From NCBI GenBank assembly GCA_028583685.1, contig JAMXIF010001183.1, positions 11,027,873-11,091,872 of the forward strand: a stretch of 64,000 bases of DNA. Direction: 5' to 3'. Below the pieces are notes generated by a model. The model was not told the origin of the DNA. It did not search any database and was given only the letters and a program-made list of their open reading frames with translations. A program made the translations under genes and the position numbers. The stretch is from Petaurus breviceps papuanus (taxonomy: Eukaryota > Chordata > Mammalia > Diprotodontia > Petauridae). This document shows positions 11,405 to 22,660 of this stretch, piece after piece (positions within the stretch are counted from its first letter, which is position 1; each line of letters opens with the position of its first letter).

Positions 11405-14176
11405 TGAGTACTGTGTTTCTAAAAGTCTATTTAGCTAAGTGAACTTAAGAAACATTTTTGAAGTACCAATAGTATTATAGCTATTTTTTTTTTTTTAGAA
11501 AAATCTGAATTTTGTATTGTATATGTATTGGGTTTTTATGTTATAAAAATTTGTTAATTTAAAACTTTTATTTGGGTTACAAACAGGCAACAATAATAAT
11601 AATGCTGATATTTCATTTAAAATTTTGGCTATTATGAAAATGTATACAGTGGTTTAAAGTTATAGTGTTATAATTTATTTCCTATGTAAAGTGTTTTAGA
11701 ATGAATTTACCTAAAATGAGCAATGGGATAGAAGCAAGTTTTAAATAAGTAATGTTTGGAACATTGTACATTTCTAAATTATGTAATTTGGAAAAATTAT
11801 GAACTCTAATGTTAAAAACAATTTTCTTATTACTATTCTGAAGCTGTTGAGTCATATAAGGACATAGATATATATGTTAACTTGGATGTATGTGAATATA
11901 CAATGTCTTGGGAAATTTATATTAGGAAATTTTTATTAGAAATTTATATAACATATAAATTAGAAATTTATATAACATAAATTAGAAATTTATATATTAA
12001 AATTATATTAGTAAAAATTATATATATATAAATATTTATATTATATTTTTATACCAAATTAGTTTTTGGGAATTCCCATATTTGAAGGTTTATTTTATTG
12101 TTGTTATTCTTATTTTTATTATTATTTTGGAAAGGCTGAAATTGGGTGGTTCTGTTAGAATAGTTGGCCCAGCATATTTTTAACTGACCTGAAATGTGAG
12201 CATGAATGGAGAACTGAATATATATGTAAATTTGTGGATAATATTTCATTTTTGAAGGCCAAGGGTATTAGAACTCAGAAATGTATGGTTATATGATTAA
12301 AAAGGTATATATTGTTAATTTGACATTTAAGAAATTGATTCACTCTATGCCCCAACACGTTTTATTTATTTTAGTTTACTGTCCAGTAAGGGTGTGGTGG
12401 AGGAATCCACACCAAAATCCCAATTTATGGGACTAATATAATTGTGAAGGTGATTGGCATAGTGCTTGGTATTAAAAAAATCTATTTGAATGTGAACTGT
12501 GTAAGCTAAAGTTAACTGCTTTATGTTTGTCAACCTTAAGTGAAACCTTTCTTACGTGTTAGGTTTGTGCCAATGGTTATGGGATGAATGATTTTCTGTG
12601 CAAAGCAATTTGGAAATTACTAAATTAAGATCACCAGATTGGTAATTACTTGATTTTGGTTTAAAGTTTAAATTTAGGTACATCATAATTATTTATGATA
12701 TTGTTACTGGTAGACATTTGTATTATGTATGTTATAATAGAAGCAGTTCCTCATACTCTAAATATGCTGTTAAATTAAGAATTATACTGTCAGAGGAACA
12801 AGAAAATAATGGTGAATGAAGTACTCTGACCATATCAGAGTATCAGTTATGATATTCTGAAATGTTGTAATTTAAGAAATCATACACTTTTAAGTTTTTC
12901 TTTGTTTTACAGGAAGTTTCAATTCATAAATCAAGTATTTACAATAGCATGCTTGGGAAAAACTACTTATTGGTAATTATGTGAAGAAAAGACCCTGTGA
13001 ATCCTCTTCTAAGTTTTGTAAAACCTAGAATAAGGAAATGAAAGCTTAGGTGTCCCTGGAAACAATTTGTGGGCAAGGTCCTAAATCCCCCCCCCCCAAA
13101 AAAAGGGGGGAAAAGGGGTCAGCCCTTGTTTTAGTTATGAAGATACTTATCTTTTATACCAGAACAAGTTTAATTATACAAACACTTTGTAAGATTCCTA
13201 GTCATTTTATCAATTATGTATAGATTTTGTAATATTCAAACAGTGTGAATTTTCTGAAGTTTCTAGATGGGACCCTGGGATTTGGGATCAGATTAAGAAT
13301 GGAATCTCTACATTTGTGAGACATGGTAAATCTTTATTGGATTGCAGCCCATAAAAAATGCTCTAAACTGTGATTGTTGAAATTTGCTGTTTAGGGTGAT
13401 TTTTTTTCCTTCTTTAGCAAATTTCCTATGATCAGAGCATGTCATCAGAAAAAGATGTGTTTTCTGTTAGCTAATTGGAAAATCTAATATTATTTCTCAT
13501 CTAGAATTAGAACATGTACAGAAAGTTATGCAAACTGCTTAGGATCATTTTAACAGTTTTCAACTAACTTTCTTCATAAAGGTTTAATGAGATTGTAAAA
13601 GCAGAAGAGATCTTGCTGTTTTGATCTGAATTTGTAGTTATTTCATGCTCTAAGCAAAAGTTAACATTTGTAACTGAATGTATGTTAAAGATTCAATTTC
13701 TGAATTATCTCTTTCTTCCAGAATGAATATAATCAGAGGATAAACAAACTTTGTAAAACAAGGATGTATGTCTACTATTCAGTTGTGAGGTTCTAGTCAG
13801 GAACCTCTATTGTTTAAGGCAGTATAGTTGTGTAGTAAAAGAATAATAATTTATGAAGTATCTAGTTTATGTAGTTTGTAGAAATATAAAGGAAAGTGAC
13901 GTAGTCTGAGTAATGGATTATACTAACCCATCCTAACCCCACTTCTGGTCACTTTCCTCCTACTCCTTTTTGGCCCTTGTTTGCCAGATTTGTTTCTTCT
14001 AGGCTCAACACTCTTCACTTGCAGACGTCATCTCAGGCTGAGTACCCACTGTCCCAAGACCATGGCCCATCACCCCCTGGACCTGGCTTTGGCCACATTT
14101 TAGCCACTGGCTACAGACCTAGCCCCATATGAAACAGAGACAGATTTACACAAATGATTTTGGGTCCCAGCTGTTT

Positions 14177-14186
14177 AAGGGGGGAA
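14177..14186 (+). other. Polypurine-tract-like sequence
   Basis: AAGGGGGGAA followed by TGATCAGG looks like a retroviral polypurine tract plus U3 start. However, the matching LTR begins at 15980, so this may belong to another fossil or be chance. Confidence 0.3.
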
Positions 14187-16262
14187 TGATCAGGTGCTTG
14201 GAATAATGGGGTACTTGGGTGCCTGATATTTAGTTTAATCAGAGATATTTTAGTTGAGAGAAAAGAAAGATACCATTTTTAACACCAGGTTAATTCAAAC
14301 TGTCTTTGAAGTCTATTTATGAAAAGCTGAACAAAGTAGATAAGAAGAATAGGGGATGAATGGGGTTCATCCAGCCCCTCCTGTTTCTGGATAGTTGATA
14401 TTAGTTTTAGAAGTATGTTGAGAGAGCATGAGGAAGTTTTGGGAAGGCAGAAAGATTTGTAACTTGAGTTTGTAATTAATAACTCAATCAAATTTTAGAT
14501 GGCCCTATCTGAAGGACACTAGTCCATATTTATTTGCTATTTAATAATTTGGGGAACTGTAAATTTTACTATTTCTCTAAGCCTTGATTACAGGAGTCGT
14601 CATTAAAGCCAATAATGGAATTAGAAGAGGCTGCAGGCTTCGAACTGTTCAAGGTAGATGTCTGTGCTTGGAAAAGTTTGGGGACAACCTCGGACACTGC
14701 CCAGGTGGGATCTCTTTGACTTTATTTCCCAATTGTTTCTTTTCTTTCTGAAAAAGAAACCTCCCACCTATTTATGCATAAGCCTTGCTTTCAGCACCTG
14801 GCAGCTATCTGAATGACTAGCGGAGAAGACTCATGCCTGGAATCAAACAAGGTTAAGGAAGTTTTCCTTCTGGAAAGGTTTATGACATTGTCCCTCTTTT
14901 ATTCTATAGCAAATTCACTGAGAAGTAATATTCAGGGCCAAATAAATGAATAAATATAGAGATAACATCCTTCAAAGAAGGAGATGATTAGTAATAAGGC
15001 AAAATGTAATGAAATAGACGCCTAATTGACCAGGATAGTGAAGTTTGAGGAGAGCAACAGTATCAGACTAGATGACACCTAGGATTAAATACACATGTAT
15101 AAAATTGGCTTTAAAAATTTCTATTATGTGAATTCATGCTTTGAGCATCTTTGAGAATAAGATCAAAGGTATGAATTTTGGATTTTAGCACAAGGATTGG
15201 ATAAGATAGTGGTAAAGATGAAGCTAATGTTACTGTGTTAATGCATCTGTCTGATAATTTTACAAAGGGCAGATGAAATCAATTTTTTTAAAAAGTTTTT
15301 TTTTTTTTGTATTTTAAAGGATTCCTATACCAGGTACAGGATTTAGGAAATGTAGAAATAACAAAGAATAAATAAACTGAAAATTCTTTGTAGTTTCAAA
15401 ATATGGAAGTAATCTTAAATAATTGTACTAATTTATATTAGGTCAAAATTATCTGGTCACCTCCAGATCTGAACTGGAGAAGCAGAACTCCTTTTTAAAT
15501 TCTGTAACTACATGAGGCATCTGCGATTTAAAAAAGTTGTTGAAATGAAATAGGTCACTGGGATACAAGGAATTGTATGTTAATTATGATTCTTGTATAG
15601 TTTGTATGTAAGTTTTCTTGGTTATCTTGGTGACATGTGATTGTGTAACTGACTTAATGTAACCGTCATTTTGTAAAATTGTGAGAAAAATCTCATTGTA
15701 TTAACAGTATTCTTAGCCCTGTGTGGCTAAGAAAACTGAACTATTTGTTTGAACCTAGTCTTGCATGGCTAGAAAACTGTACCTTTATATGTAAAATTGT
15801 GGTTCTGGGAGCTCTTGTATTGTACATTTGTACTCTAGTTGTCTAAGGATTACCCCCTCAGCCGTGGGATCTGAAAAAGATGACATCAGATGCAGACAGC
15901 TTTCCCAAGAATCTGGACCTGACCTCTATTGGGACAGCTTCTTTCCTGGAGAAATTCAACTAGAGGATTGATGGAAAAATGTGGCCCCCTCCTCTTCCTT
16001 GTGACTATGGCCTTGATTATAGGAAGTCCTTATTAACTGTTAAGTTGCTAATTGTTATGGATCCCCACTACCAGCCCTTGGGAACAGAGCTGACTGTCCT
16101 GTATGATTCGGCCTGGCGGTGTCAAGGGTTTGACACACGCACAAAAGAAGTGGGGAATGCTGTGCCTGGTTTTCCCCATCCTCCTACCTGTATCAGCAAT
16201 GCTATATTCACAATACCTATAGAGATTACAAATATGCTGATATAATTATCCATCACAAAATA

Positions 16263-16272
16263 NNNNNNNNNN
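16263..16272. other. Assembly gap (10 N)
   Basis: Ten Ns lie between the 3' LTR remnant and the leader of the tRNA-Ser provirus. A real provirus has several kilobases here, so the gap length is probably a placeholder. Confidence 0.9.
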
Positions 16273-16395
16273 AGGGCCCTGTGCTTTTAGCCCATTCTCT
16301 GGCTAGAGAGGAATAAGGCAAATCCTCCCATCCTGGAATAGCCATTTCTCCCTCTAAAGCCCCACTGCTTCCAAATAGAGGCCTGACATTTTGTG

Positions 16396-16413
16396 ATCCC
16401 ATCCTCGTCGCCA
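16396..16413 (-). other. Primer-binding site matching tRNA-Ser(GCU)
   Basis: On the minus strand TGGCGACGAGGATGGGAT complements the 3' 18 nt of mammalian tRNA-Ser(GCT) (CCCATCCTCGTCG plus CCA, from memory) and follows the LTR end after two bases (TT). Confidence 0.88.
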
Positions 16414-17211
16414 AATGTATCAGCAATGCCATATTCACAATGCCTATAGAGATTACAAATATGCTGATATAATTATCCATTAGAAAATACGTCATGTTTG
16501 CCATATGAGGAAATAAACTAGAAAATTTATTAAGATACCAAAAGACTGAGTCCCAAAACCAGAAAGTGAAAGCCATCAGAGTAGTTATGACATTGGCACA
16601 GGTAGATAAAGTAGAAAGCACCCACATTTTCAAGCCTTTAAAACAGAACAGGCTACCTCAGGCAAAGGTCCTCCTCTCCCCACTCACAGCAACCACCCAG
16701 CGTCCTGGAAGAGCGCTCCCAGCAGCTCTGGCCCCATGGCAGTGCTCAGCCGGAGTCCTAACTCAAAAAAAAAAAAAAAAAGGCAACCCCCACCAACTGC
16801 CAACCGCAGGACCGTTAGCTCGGCTTTTTTTTTTTTTTCTTGCTCTGCTATGTCAGCACGTCCATGGGGCATGGGAGATCTTTAAATCCCATAACCCTTA
16901 CACTACCCCAAGGAGGTGAGCGGATGGGTGGGCTTCTGGTCAGGCTCGAGAATTTCAAGGTGTGTACTGACCAGTCACTACTTATGTAATACCTGGCTGT
17001 TGGTGGCTGTCGGCGTGGACTCCCTTTATAAGCTGAGGTTTTGCCCCAGATTGGGGCTGTTGCGGGCTGCTGCTACTGCTATTGCTGTACCTGGGACATG
17101 TGGTAGTAATTGCTTAGCCCTCCATGTGGCCTGATCAGCCAACATGGAATTTTAATAAAAGTTCCATTCTAAAATTATTACTTGGGTCTTGCTCACGTTA
17201 ATCAAGGTACA

Positions 17212-18280
17212 ACAGGCTTAGTTTTTGTACACATCATTTCAGCAATCTCTAGGTTTGTTACTGTGGGTAGGGCCAAATGGTAACCCTGTAGGAGTGGGGA
17301 ATCTGTGACCTTGAGGACATCCTGGCCCTCAAGATCGTCAAGTGAGGCCTTTTGTCTAAATCCAAACTTCACAAAACAAAACCCCTTAATAAAAGAGTTT
17401 ATTCTGTAAAACTTGGACTTAGTCAAAAGGCCAAACCCAAGGACCTAGAAGGCCACACGTGGCCTTGAGGCTACTGGTTCCCCACCCCTGCTAGAGTTAC
17501 CTGAACCACTATATGTAATGAACACTGTCAACCCAAAATAAAGAAGATTGCTAAAACAATAAAAAAGCTAAGGTCTTTTAACCAAGGCCAGAGAATTACA
17601 GTTCAAGGCCACCAGGAAGCAACAGTGCAGTAGAGCTCCAGAGCAGCAATGGGGGGCAGGGTTAAATACATATCAACTGGGAGGGAGTATCCCCGGAGGC
17701 ATAGCCTGGAATAAGTTGTTTTACATAACATCTGAAAGTACTTAAAGAAGAAGGAAGAAGGCAGGGGTTTTGATAGACCTGACCCCGCCTCCTCCCCCCC
17801 AGCCTTGTACCTGGCAAGATTTGCTGTATTTCACAGCATCAATAGTGTTGGGTCCCCAATTTTATTAATAATTATTAAATTAATTATATCCCCCATTGTA
17901 ATCTCCAATTGTATAATATTAATGGATTTCTACCAGGAGACTCTGCAGTGGTCCAAGCCTTGATGTAACTTGCAAGATGTTCTCTGCAAACACTAACATA
18001 TGGAGCATCTCATATGTAATCCCTCTTTAATTTGGACTTGCACTGAATTTCTATTATCACAGTGGCAAATACTTGTTGAGCATAAATTTCTTGCATTTAC
18101 GCCTCACTTGATTTCAATTTTCAGAGTCATCAAAGAAAATTTTGTTACACATTTCAAGCAGTAAATATTAATGCATGAATGAGAGAAATCTTGTTGGATG
18201 AGAATCTTTAAGGCATATTTTCCCCTACCAAACCAAATGCTTTTTTTTCCTTTTTAATCATAGAACAATAAGCACAGTAG
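17212..18280. other. Intergenic with a MITE, otherwise unassigned
   Basis: Apart from the hAT-like MITE (17286-17490), the stretch 17520-17850 has old-repeat character (AATAAAGAAG, C-rich run at 17787-17802) but no ends that I can define. Nothing coding was seen. Confidence 0.5.
17286..17490. mobile_element. Palindromic hAT-like MITE
   Basis: The ends are near-complementary: GGAGTGGGGAAT on the left and GGTTCCCCACCCCTG on the right. The inner arms also pair (TCCAAACTTCACAAAAC against GTAAAACTTGGAC). A second copy is at 32281-32484. A CAGGGGTGGGG-type end is typical of hAT/Charlie elements; no 8-bp duplication was resolved. Confidence 0.6.
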
Positions 18281-18640
18281 TGTGTGGGGCACAGGGACCC
18301 CAAAAATCCCCTGCCCCCCCAAATTAAAAGTCAGAGGTGTCTTGAGGAAAGAACAGGAAGTTTTATTCAGTTCTCTTGAGAAGAGGGCATCCCTTCCACC
18401 AGTATGAACCAGTGGAATGAGGCATGTTTACAGAAGAAAGAGCAAGGTTTTATACGCTAACACAGACAATTCCCCTCCCACCACTGTCCCTTATTCCCAT
18501 CGGCTGGGAGGCAGGCTTACAATCTAGGCTAGAAATTCTTCCCAATGACAAAGAACAAAGGAGCCCACCACTATCCCCTATTGGCTGGGAGGCAGTTCAC
18601 AGTCTCTGCTCATAAAAAGTAAAGTGGTAGCATCAAAATT
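18281..18640 (-). mobile_element. Probable LTR of an endogenous retrovirus (fossil)
   Basis: On the minus strand it has GCGTATAAAACCTTGC (TATA), AACTGAATAAAACTTCC (poly(A) signal) about 80 bases later, and a U5 ending CCCCACACA. Promoter, signal and end have the right order and spacing. The U3 start and target duplication were not resolved. Confidence 0.55.
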
Positions 18641-18714
18641 CAATGAAAGTCTTCTGACGCCAAGTTTTGGGGTCTTTGTAGTATATCACGGCTGCTTTTT
18701 ATTATCAGTCATTA

Positions 18715-18888
18715 ATCATGAAATATATTTAGAGCTAGGAAGGATTTTAGATGTCATCCAGCCTAACACCCTCTTTTTGCAGATAAGGAAACTACATCTC
18801 AGAGAAGTAAAATGAGCTGCCCTGGGTCACACATCTGGTAAATGTCTGAGGTGAGATTTCAATAGAGTTCTTTTTGACTCCAGTGATG
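18715..18888 (-). repeat. MIR/THER-type CORE-SINE
   Basis: Reverse copy: TTTTAGATGTCATCCAGCCT, CAGATAAGGAAACTACATCT, then TGGGTCACACATCTGGTAAA. Confidence 0.75.
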
Positions 18889-18899
18889 TTTTATTGTGA

Positions 18900-19871
18900 A
18901 TTCATCAGATCACATTTCTCTGTGATAAGCAGCTGAGAACTGGGGATGGAGAAGGTAAAATTTTGTTTTGGGATAAGAAGGGAGGGGTAATAATCTTAAG
19001 GGAATGGCACTAGAGATTAAGTCTGTGGATAGGTAGTGGGGGGCATAAGAGCACTAGGCACCTGAGGGAGGATTATTAGGAGGAAGAAGAGGATATAGAA
19101 AGGATTTTAAGATAAAATATACCCATTATCTCAACATTTTGCTGAGGGCCATCCATGGCTATCATGGTATTGGTCAAACTCTTTGCCTCAACTTAGGCAC
19201 CCTACAAATTTATATATATTAGCTGGAATTCTAAAAGATAACTTTAAGATTTATTCAAGTGATAAAGGTGCTTCATTTCATTAGTCTTTTCTGAAGGAAG
19301 TATCTCAGATCTAATTTTTCTCACCTGGTAATGTTTAACTGACTGGTAAATGTTTAAATGGCTCCTACTAGACACACTTCAAAGTTTCATGTTCATTAGT
19401 AACATTTTCTATCACTTTCTTAAGTCTAGATAGTCAAGAAAACACTAAATCAAGCCCTGATACAATATGTAGCATTTACTTTTCTGAGGTTAAATACTCA
19501 CAGAAAAATCTTGAGTTTGTTTGGGCTGACTCCAGCACACCCATCCTGACTACGTCACTCCAATTGTGCTATAGTTCACAAGTTGCTCCAAACCCTGCTT
19601 AGATACATTTTAGATCATTCATTTAACATAATGGAAATTTTAAGGAGTAGAAAAAAAAAGTGACGCTCATATGATACATTTTTTAAAAAAATATGAGGTT
19701 TTATTTTTCTGTAAATAAATATAGCTCTTCTTGTTTTCTTGTGTTTGTATAAGAAACAGGCATAGCCAGTTTTTTTTTTACCTTCCTTAAGGCACAATTA
19801 ATTCCTCCAATGAGTCATCAAAGGCTAAGGAAATGTCAATATTTTGCCCTCGCTTAGTGTTAACAAATCAT
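18900..19871. other. Intergenic, nothing recognised
   Basis: AT-rich sequence without repeats I can name and without coding signals. Confidence 0.6.
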
Positions 19872-20074
19872 CAGTGTCAAACTCAAATAGCAATGGTGGC
19901 CACTATCCACACATGAGGATCCTTGCAGGATGTGTATTCTTTTAGTTTTAAAATGTAAAATTATCTATGTTTTGTTCTAATTTTTATTTATTTTGTTAAA
20001 TATTTTCCCATTACATTTTATTCTGGTTTGGGCCCACCATGAGTGTGTTATAGGCCATATAATTGACATTTCTG
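19872..20074. mobile_element. hAT-like non-autonomous DNA transposon
   Basis: It begins CAGTGTCAAACTCAAATAG and ends in the degenerate complement (TTGACATTTCTG). The inner part TTAAATATTTTCCCATTACA and GGTTTGGGCCCACCATGAGT is that of a DNA transposon common in marsupials (GTGTCAAACTC...GGGCC class). Confidence 0.65.
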
Positions 20075-20118
20075 GCCTAAATAACAGTTAGAATTTGCTG
20101 CTAATCTTCCACAATTCT

Positions 20119-20310
20119 ATCTATTTATTTGTTTGTTTGCTTATTTGTTTATTTATTTATTTTGCTTTTTTTGGAGGGGGGGAAGGCAGAGCAATTGGGG
20201 TTAAGTGACTTGCCCAAGTTCACATGGCTAGTAAGTGTTAAATGTATAAACTCACGTCCTCCTGACTCTAGGGTAAGTGCTCTATTTAATACTGCACCAT
20301 CTAGCTGCCC
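20119..20310 (-). repeat. Mar-1 type CORE-SINE, short form, with CAATTCT duplication
   Basis: Reverse copy with a long T-rich (tail) part, GCAATTGGGGTTAAGTGACT, and head end CACCATCTAGCTGCCC. CAATTCT occurs on both sides (20112-20118 and 20311-20317). Confidence 0.85.
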
Positions 20311-20869
20311 CAATTCTCTTTTTATTTACTTGAAACAGATATAGAAGGTGGGAATTTCAAGTTTGTAGGGACTCTACCTCTTTTGTACATATATTAAAGG
20401 CTGAGGTAGAACTATTCGGGCAGATTTTTTAAAATTAACCTTGGGTGAATCATGGGTTACATACTGCTTGCCAGTATAATCCCAAAAACTCAGTAGGAGA
20501 TTGATGGATTTCTTAGCCTTGAGTCTTCAGAATCTCATTTACCTAAGAAATGAAAATGAGTTAAAAAAAAATAGCTTACTTGACCTCAGAAAAAGTGTTA
20601 TACTATGCCTGAGAGATAAATCTTGATTCTAATCCCCAAGGAATGTCTAAGTTAATATTTGAGTGACCCACAGCCAGAACCTTTGTCCTCTTTCTGACAC
20701 ACAGAAAAGAGAATGTGTATATTTCTAAAATACTGGAATAATAAACTTTAGTGTCCATGTATGATTAACCTGAAATGAACTTTGATTTTAGCCCCGGGGA
20801 AAGTTACCCAGATTAGACTTTGACTGACTTTTGGTATAGTGATCAAGTATTTTTGTACAATGAACTATG
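20311..20869. other. Intergenic, nothing recognised
   Basis: No repeat or coding signal identified. Confidence 0.6.
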
Positions 20870-21245
20870 TTAGGTTGTTGTCCTTCCTTATGAAGAGCAC
20901 CAATGTTATCATGGAGTGATATCTTGACTTACTTATGAATTTAAGGGAAGCTTATGGATTTAAGGGAGGCAGAATCACACAAAGTCATCAGCTTCACTCT
21001 CTCTTCCAGAGTCATCCAAGTCGAGTGACAGGACAAAAGTCAATGACCTGGGGAAGCAGTGAGTGATTTTAGCATCTTTGATGTCTGACCAAGCTCTAAT
21101 CAATCTACCATGCCTGTGTCAGCTGCTTTCATAGTCATTGGAACAAAATTTTCTCATTCACCCATTCCACTGGGGGAAGTCTTCACATGTTTGGGATAGT
21201 GTAATGGCAAGCACAGAAGTAGTTCACACCTTGTTTCAGTTAAAG
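20870..21245 (+). repeat. Marsupial interspersed repeat, family name uncertain
   Basis: GGTTGTTGTCCTTCCTTATG, GAGCACCAATGTTATCATGG, then TCCAGAGTCATCCAAGTCGA and TTGATGTCTGACCAAGCTCT, TCATTCACCCATTCCACTGG. I recognise this wording as a very common marsupial repeat but cannot name the family with certainty. Confidence 0.6.
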
Positions 21246-21689
21246 TTTCTTTTGAGCCTTGTATCAAGTCTGTTAAGAAACAGAACATGTGAACCCTGCA
21301 ACTTATGAACCCTAGAACTCATGAACTCCTGCAACAGGAAGGGGAGGAGCTAATGACCATATATGAGGAGAGGCCCAGGGTTTGAGACAGCAGAACTAAG
21401 AAGAGGACTCTTGTGGTGGCAGAGTCAAGAAGGAGAAAACTTGTGGTATCCTGACATTGTTTGTCTGCTCTGTCTGTGTTGATGCTTGTGATACTTTGTA
21501 CAGAAGTCCTGGGATTTTACTGGAAGCCCTGAAAGAGTATTTTCTGGTTGCATGTTTACAGAAGTCCTGGAAGAAGGCTTTGGAGGTCCTAGGATTTTAC
21601 TGATGATTTGTGCTGACCTCTTGGAGATCAAGTTTTGCTTGACCTTCTTTCCCACTGTTTTCACTATTTCCTTTGATATTCTTTGAATG

Positions 21690-22110
21690 TGATGCCATCT
21701 CAGGAGGGTCAACCTTGGACTTAGATGTGGGTTAAAGAAAAAGTCTCCCTACTTCCACCTCTTATGAAAGGCCTTCAACTAAGTCCAACCCCAGGAGGGA
21801 TAACCATGGACTCAGACATAAAATAAAGAATAATTCTCCTCTACCTCTCTTTCTCTTTTCAAGCCTCAGCTAAATGCTAGACCCAAAGGAAGGGAGAACT
21901 TTGGTGTCTGGGGTGAAGGAAAGGTCCTTGATACAGAAAAACGTCTCAACTTAGTCTGATTTTGGGAGGAAGGGGGAGTCCAGGCAAATGGGAAGGAAAA
22001 GAGCCCTTGGGATGAAGGGAAAGGTTTCAAGTTAGTCTGATTCCCAGAGTAGGGTGAACTTTGATTCAACCCCTGAGGCAAAGGAAAGGCTCCCAGGTAA
22101 AAGAAAAGGT
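21690..22110 (+). repeat. Degenerate ~70-75 bp tandem units
   Basis: Units of the form CAGGAGGG..AACC.TGGACT.AGAC...AAAGA.AA..TCTCC follow one another (about 21700, 21790 and on to 22090), each with a GGAAAGG or GAAAAAG track. They lie just upstream of L1-like sequence. Confidence 0.5.
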
Positions 22111-22189
22111 CTCAGAAAGATTGATTATCTCCTAAGAGATGAGGAAGACCAGATATAGAACCAGAAATGAGTAAGTTTTTAAAAAATTT

Positions 22190-22660
22190 ATGATAAGGAA
22201 GTCCAAAACACAAACCCAGAAAAGGAGATAACTCAAAAACACCTACAAGTAAAACTTCAAAGAAAAACAGTTTGCTCATATGATCAATTAGAATTCCTAG
22301 AAGAAATGATTTGAGTGTAAAAATGATACTGTAAGTGAAATGAGAGCTGTGGAAGAGAAATCTGGAAAGAAAATAAATAGTTTAATAGAAGACGTACAAA
22401 ACCTTCTCCAAGTAATAGATTCCCTAAAATTAGAATGTACCAAATGTAAATTATTGACTCTAGGATATAAGTAGAAATATTAAAGCAAAGTAAAAAAGAA
22501 AACAACAATGACAAGAGCAAAACAGGACTCACTGGATTCAGAAATGAATTCTATCGAACATTCAAAAAATAATTCATTTCAACATTTTCCAAACTGCAAA
22601 TGTAGCAAAAGAATGGATCCTACCAAATTCCTTCAATGATACTGTGAGAAACATGCTTGC
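22190..22660 (+). mobile_element. L1 remnant: ORF1-like then ORF2-like pieces
   Basis: About 22340-22450 translates to a Lys/Glu/Leu-rich coiled-coil-like piece (KINSLIEDVQNLLQVIDSLK) in the manner of L1 ORF1. About 22528-22640 reads GLTGFRNEFYRTFKK and onward, the L1 ORF2 stretch between endonuclease and reverse transcriptase (GFTxxFYQTFK in the family). The two are only ~80 bp apart, so several kilobases of L1 are missing between them. It has many stops and is dead. Confidence 0.65.

Larger units (their letters stand above)
16189..16902 (-). mobile_element. Younger provirus with tRNA-Ser primer site, mostly hidden in an assembly gap (fossil)
   Basis: On the minus strand the parts are a 5' LTR (16902-16416, 487 bp, starting TGTAAGGG and ending GATACA), a primer site (16413-16396), a leader of about 120 bp, a run of ten Ns, then the last 74 bp of the 3' LTR (16262-16189). 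CTACC flanks both outer ends (16184-16188 and 16903-16907). The two LTR ends differ at about 4 of 73 positions, so it is clearly younger than its host LTR. The internal region cannot be judged because it is not in the sequence. The LTR is related to the solo LTR at 46135-46669. Confidence 0.85.
9157..17211 (+). mobile_element. Endogenous retrovirus, class I-like, tRNA-Gln primer site (fossil)
   Basis: The parts are a partial 5' LTR (9157-9479), a primer-binding site (9487-9504), an internal stretch (9505-15979) and a 3' LTR (15980-17211) that carries another provirus within it. The LTRs agree over about 320 bp with ~9% difference by eye, share TTTATAAGCTGAGG (TATA) and AATAAAAGTTCCATTC (poly(A) signal), and end GGTACA. 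The internal part starts G-rich (to ~10700), then becomes AT-rich. I could not recognise gag, pol or env in it, so it may be a non-coding or very old form; it looks thoroughly broken. A SINE with a long TG run sits at 11215-11404. A purine tract at 14177-14186 resembles a polypurine tract. The LTR divergence suggests tens of millions of years. Confidence 0.75.
15980..17211 (+). mobile_element. 3' LTR of the tRNA-Gln provirus, interrupted by a younger provirus
   Basis: The LTR begins TGTGGCCCCC after GATGGAAAAA and ends GGTACA at 17211. It is split at 16188/16903 by the minus-strand provirus. Leaving out the insert and one copy of the CTACC duplication, the LTR is about 513 bp and aligns with the 5' LTR across the junction (GGTTTTCCCCATCC ... 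CCAAGGAGGTGAG). Confidence 0.8.

Noticed and set aside
16189-16490. 70-bp direct repeat around Ns as a local tandem duplication or assembly error
   Set aside because: Primer site, LTR termini and matching CTACC flanks explain the two copies as LTR ends of one provirus.
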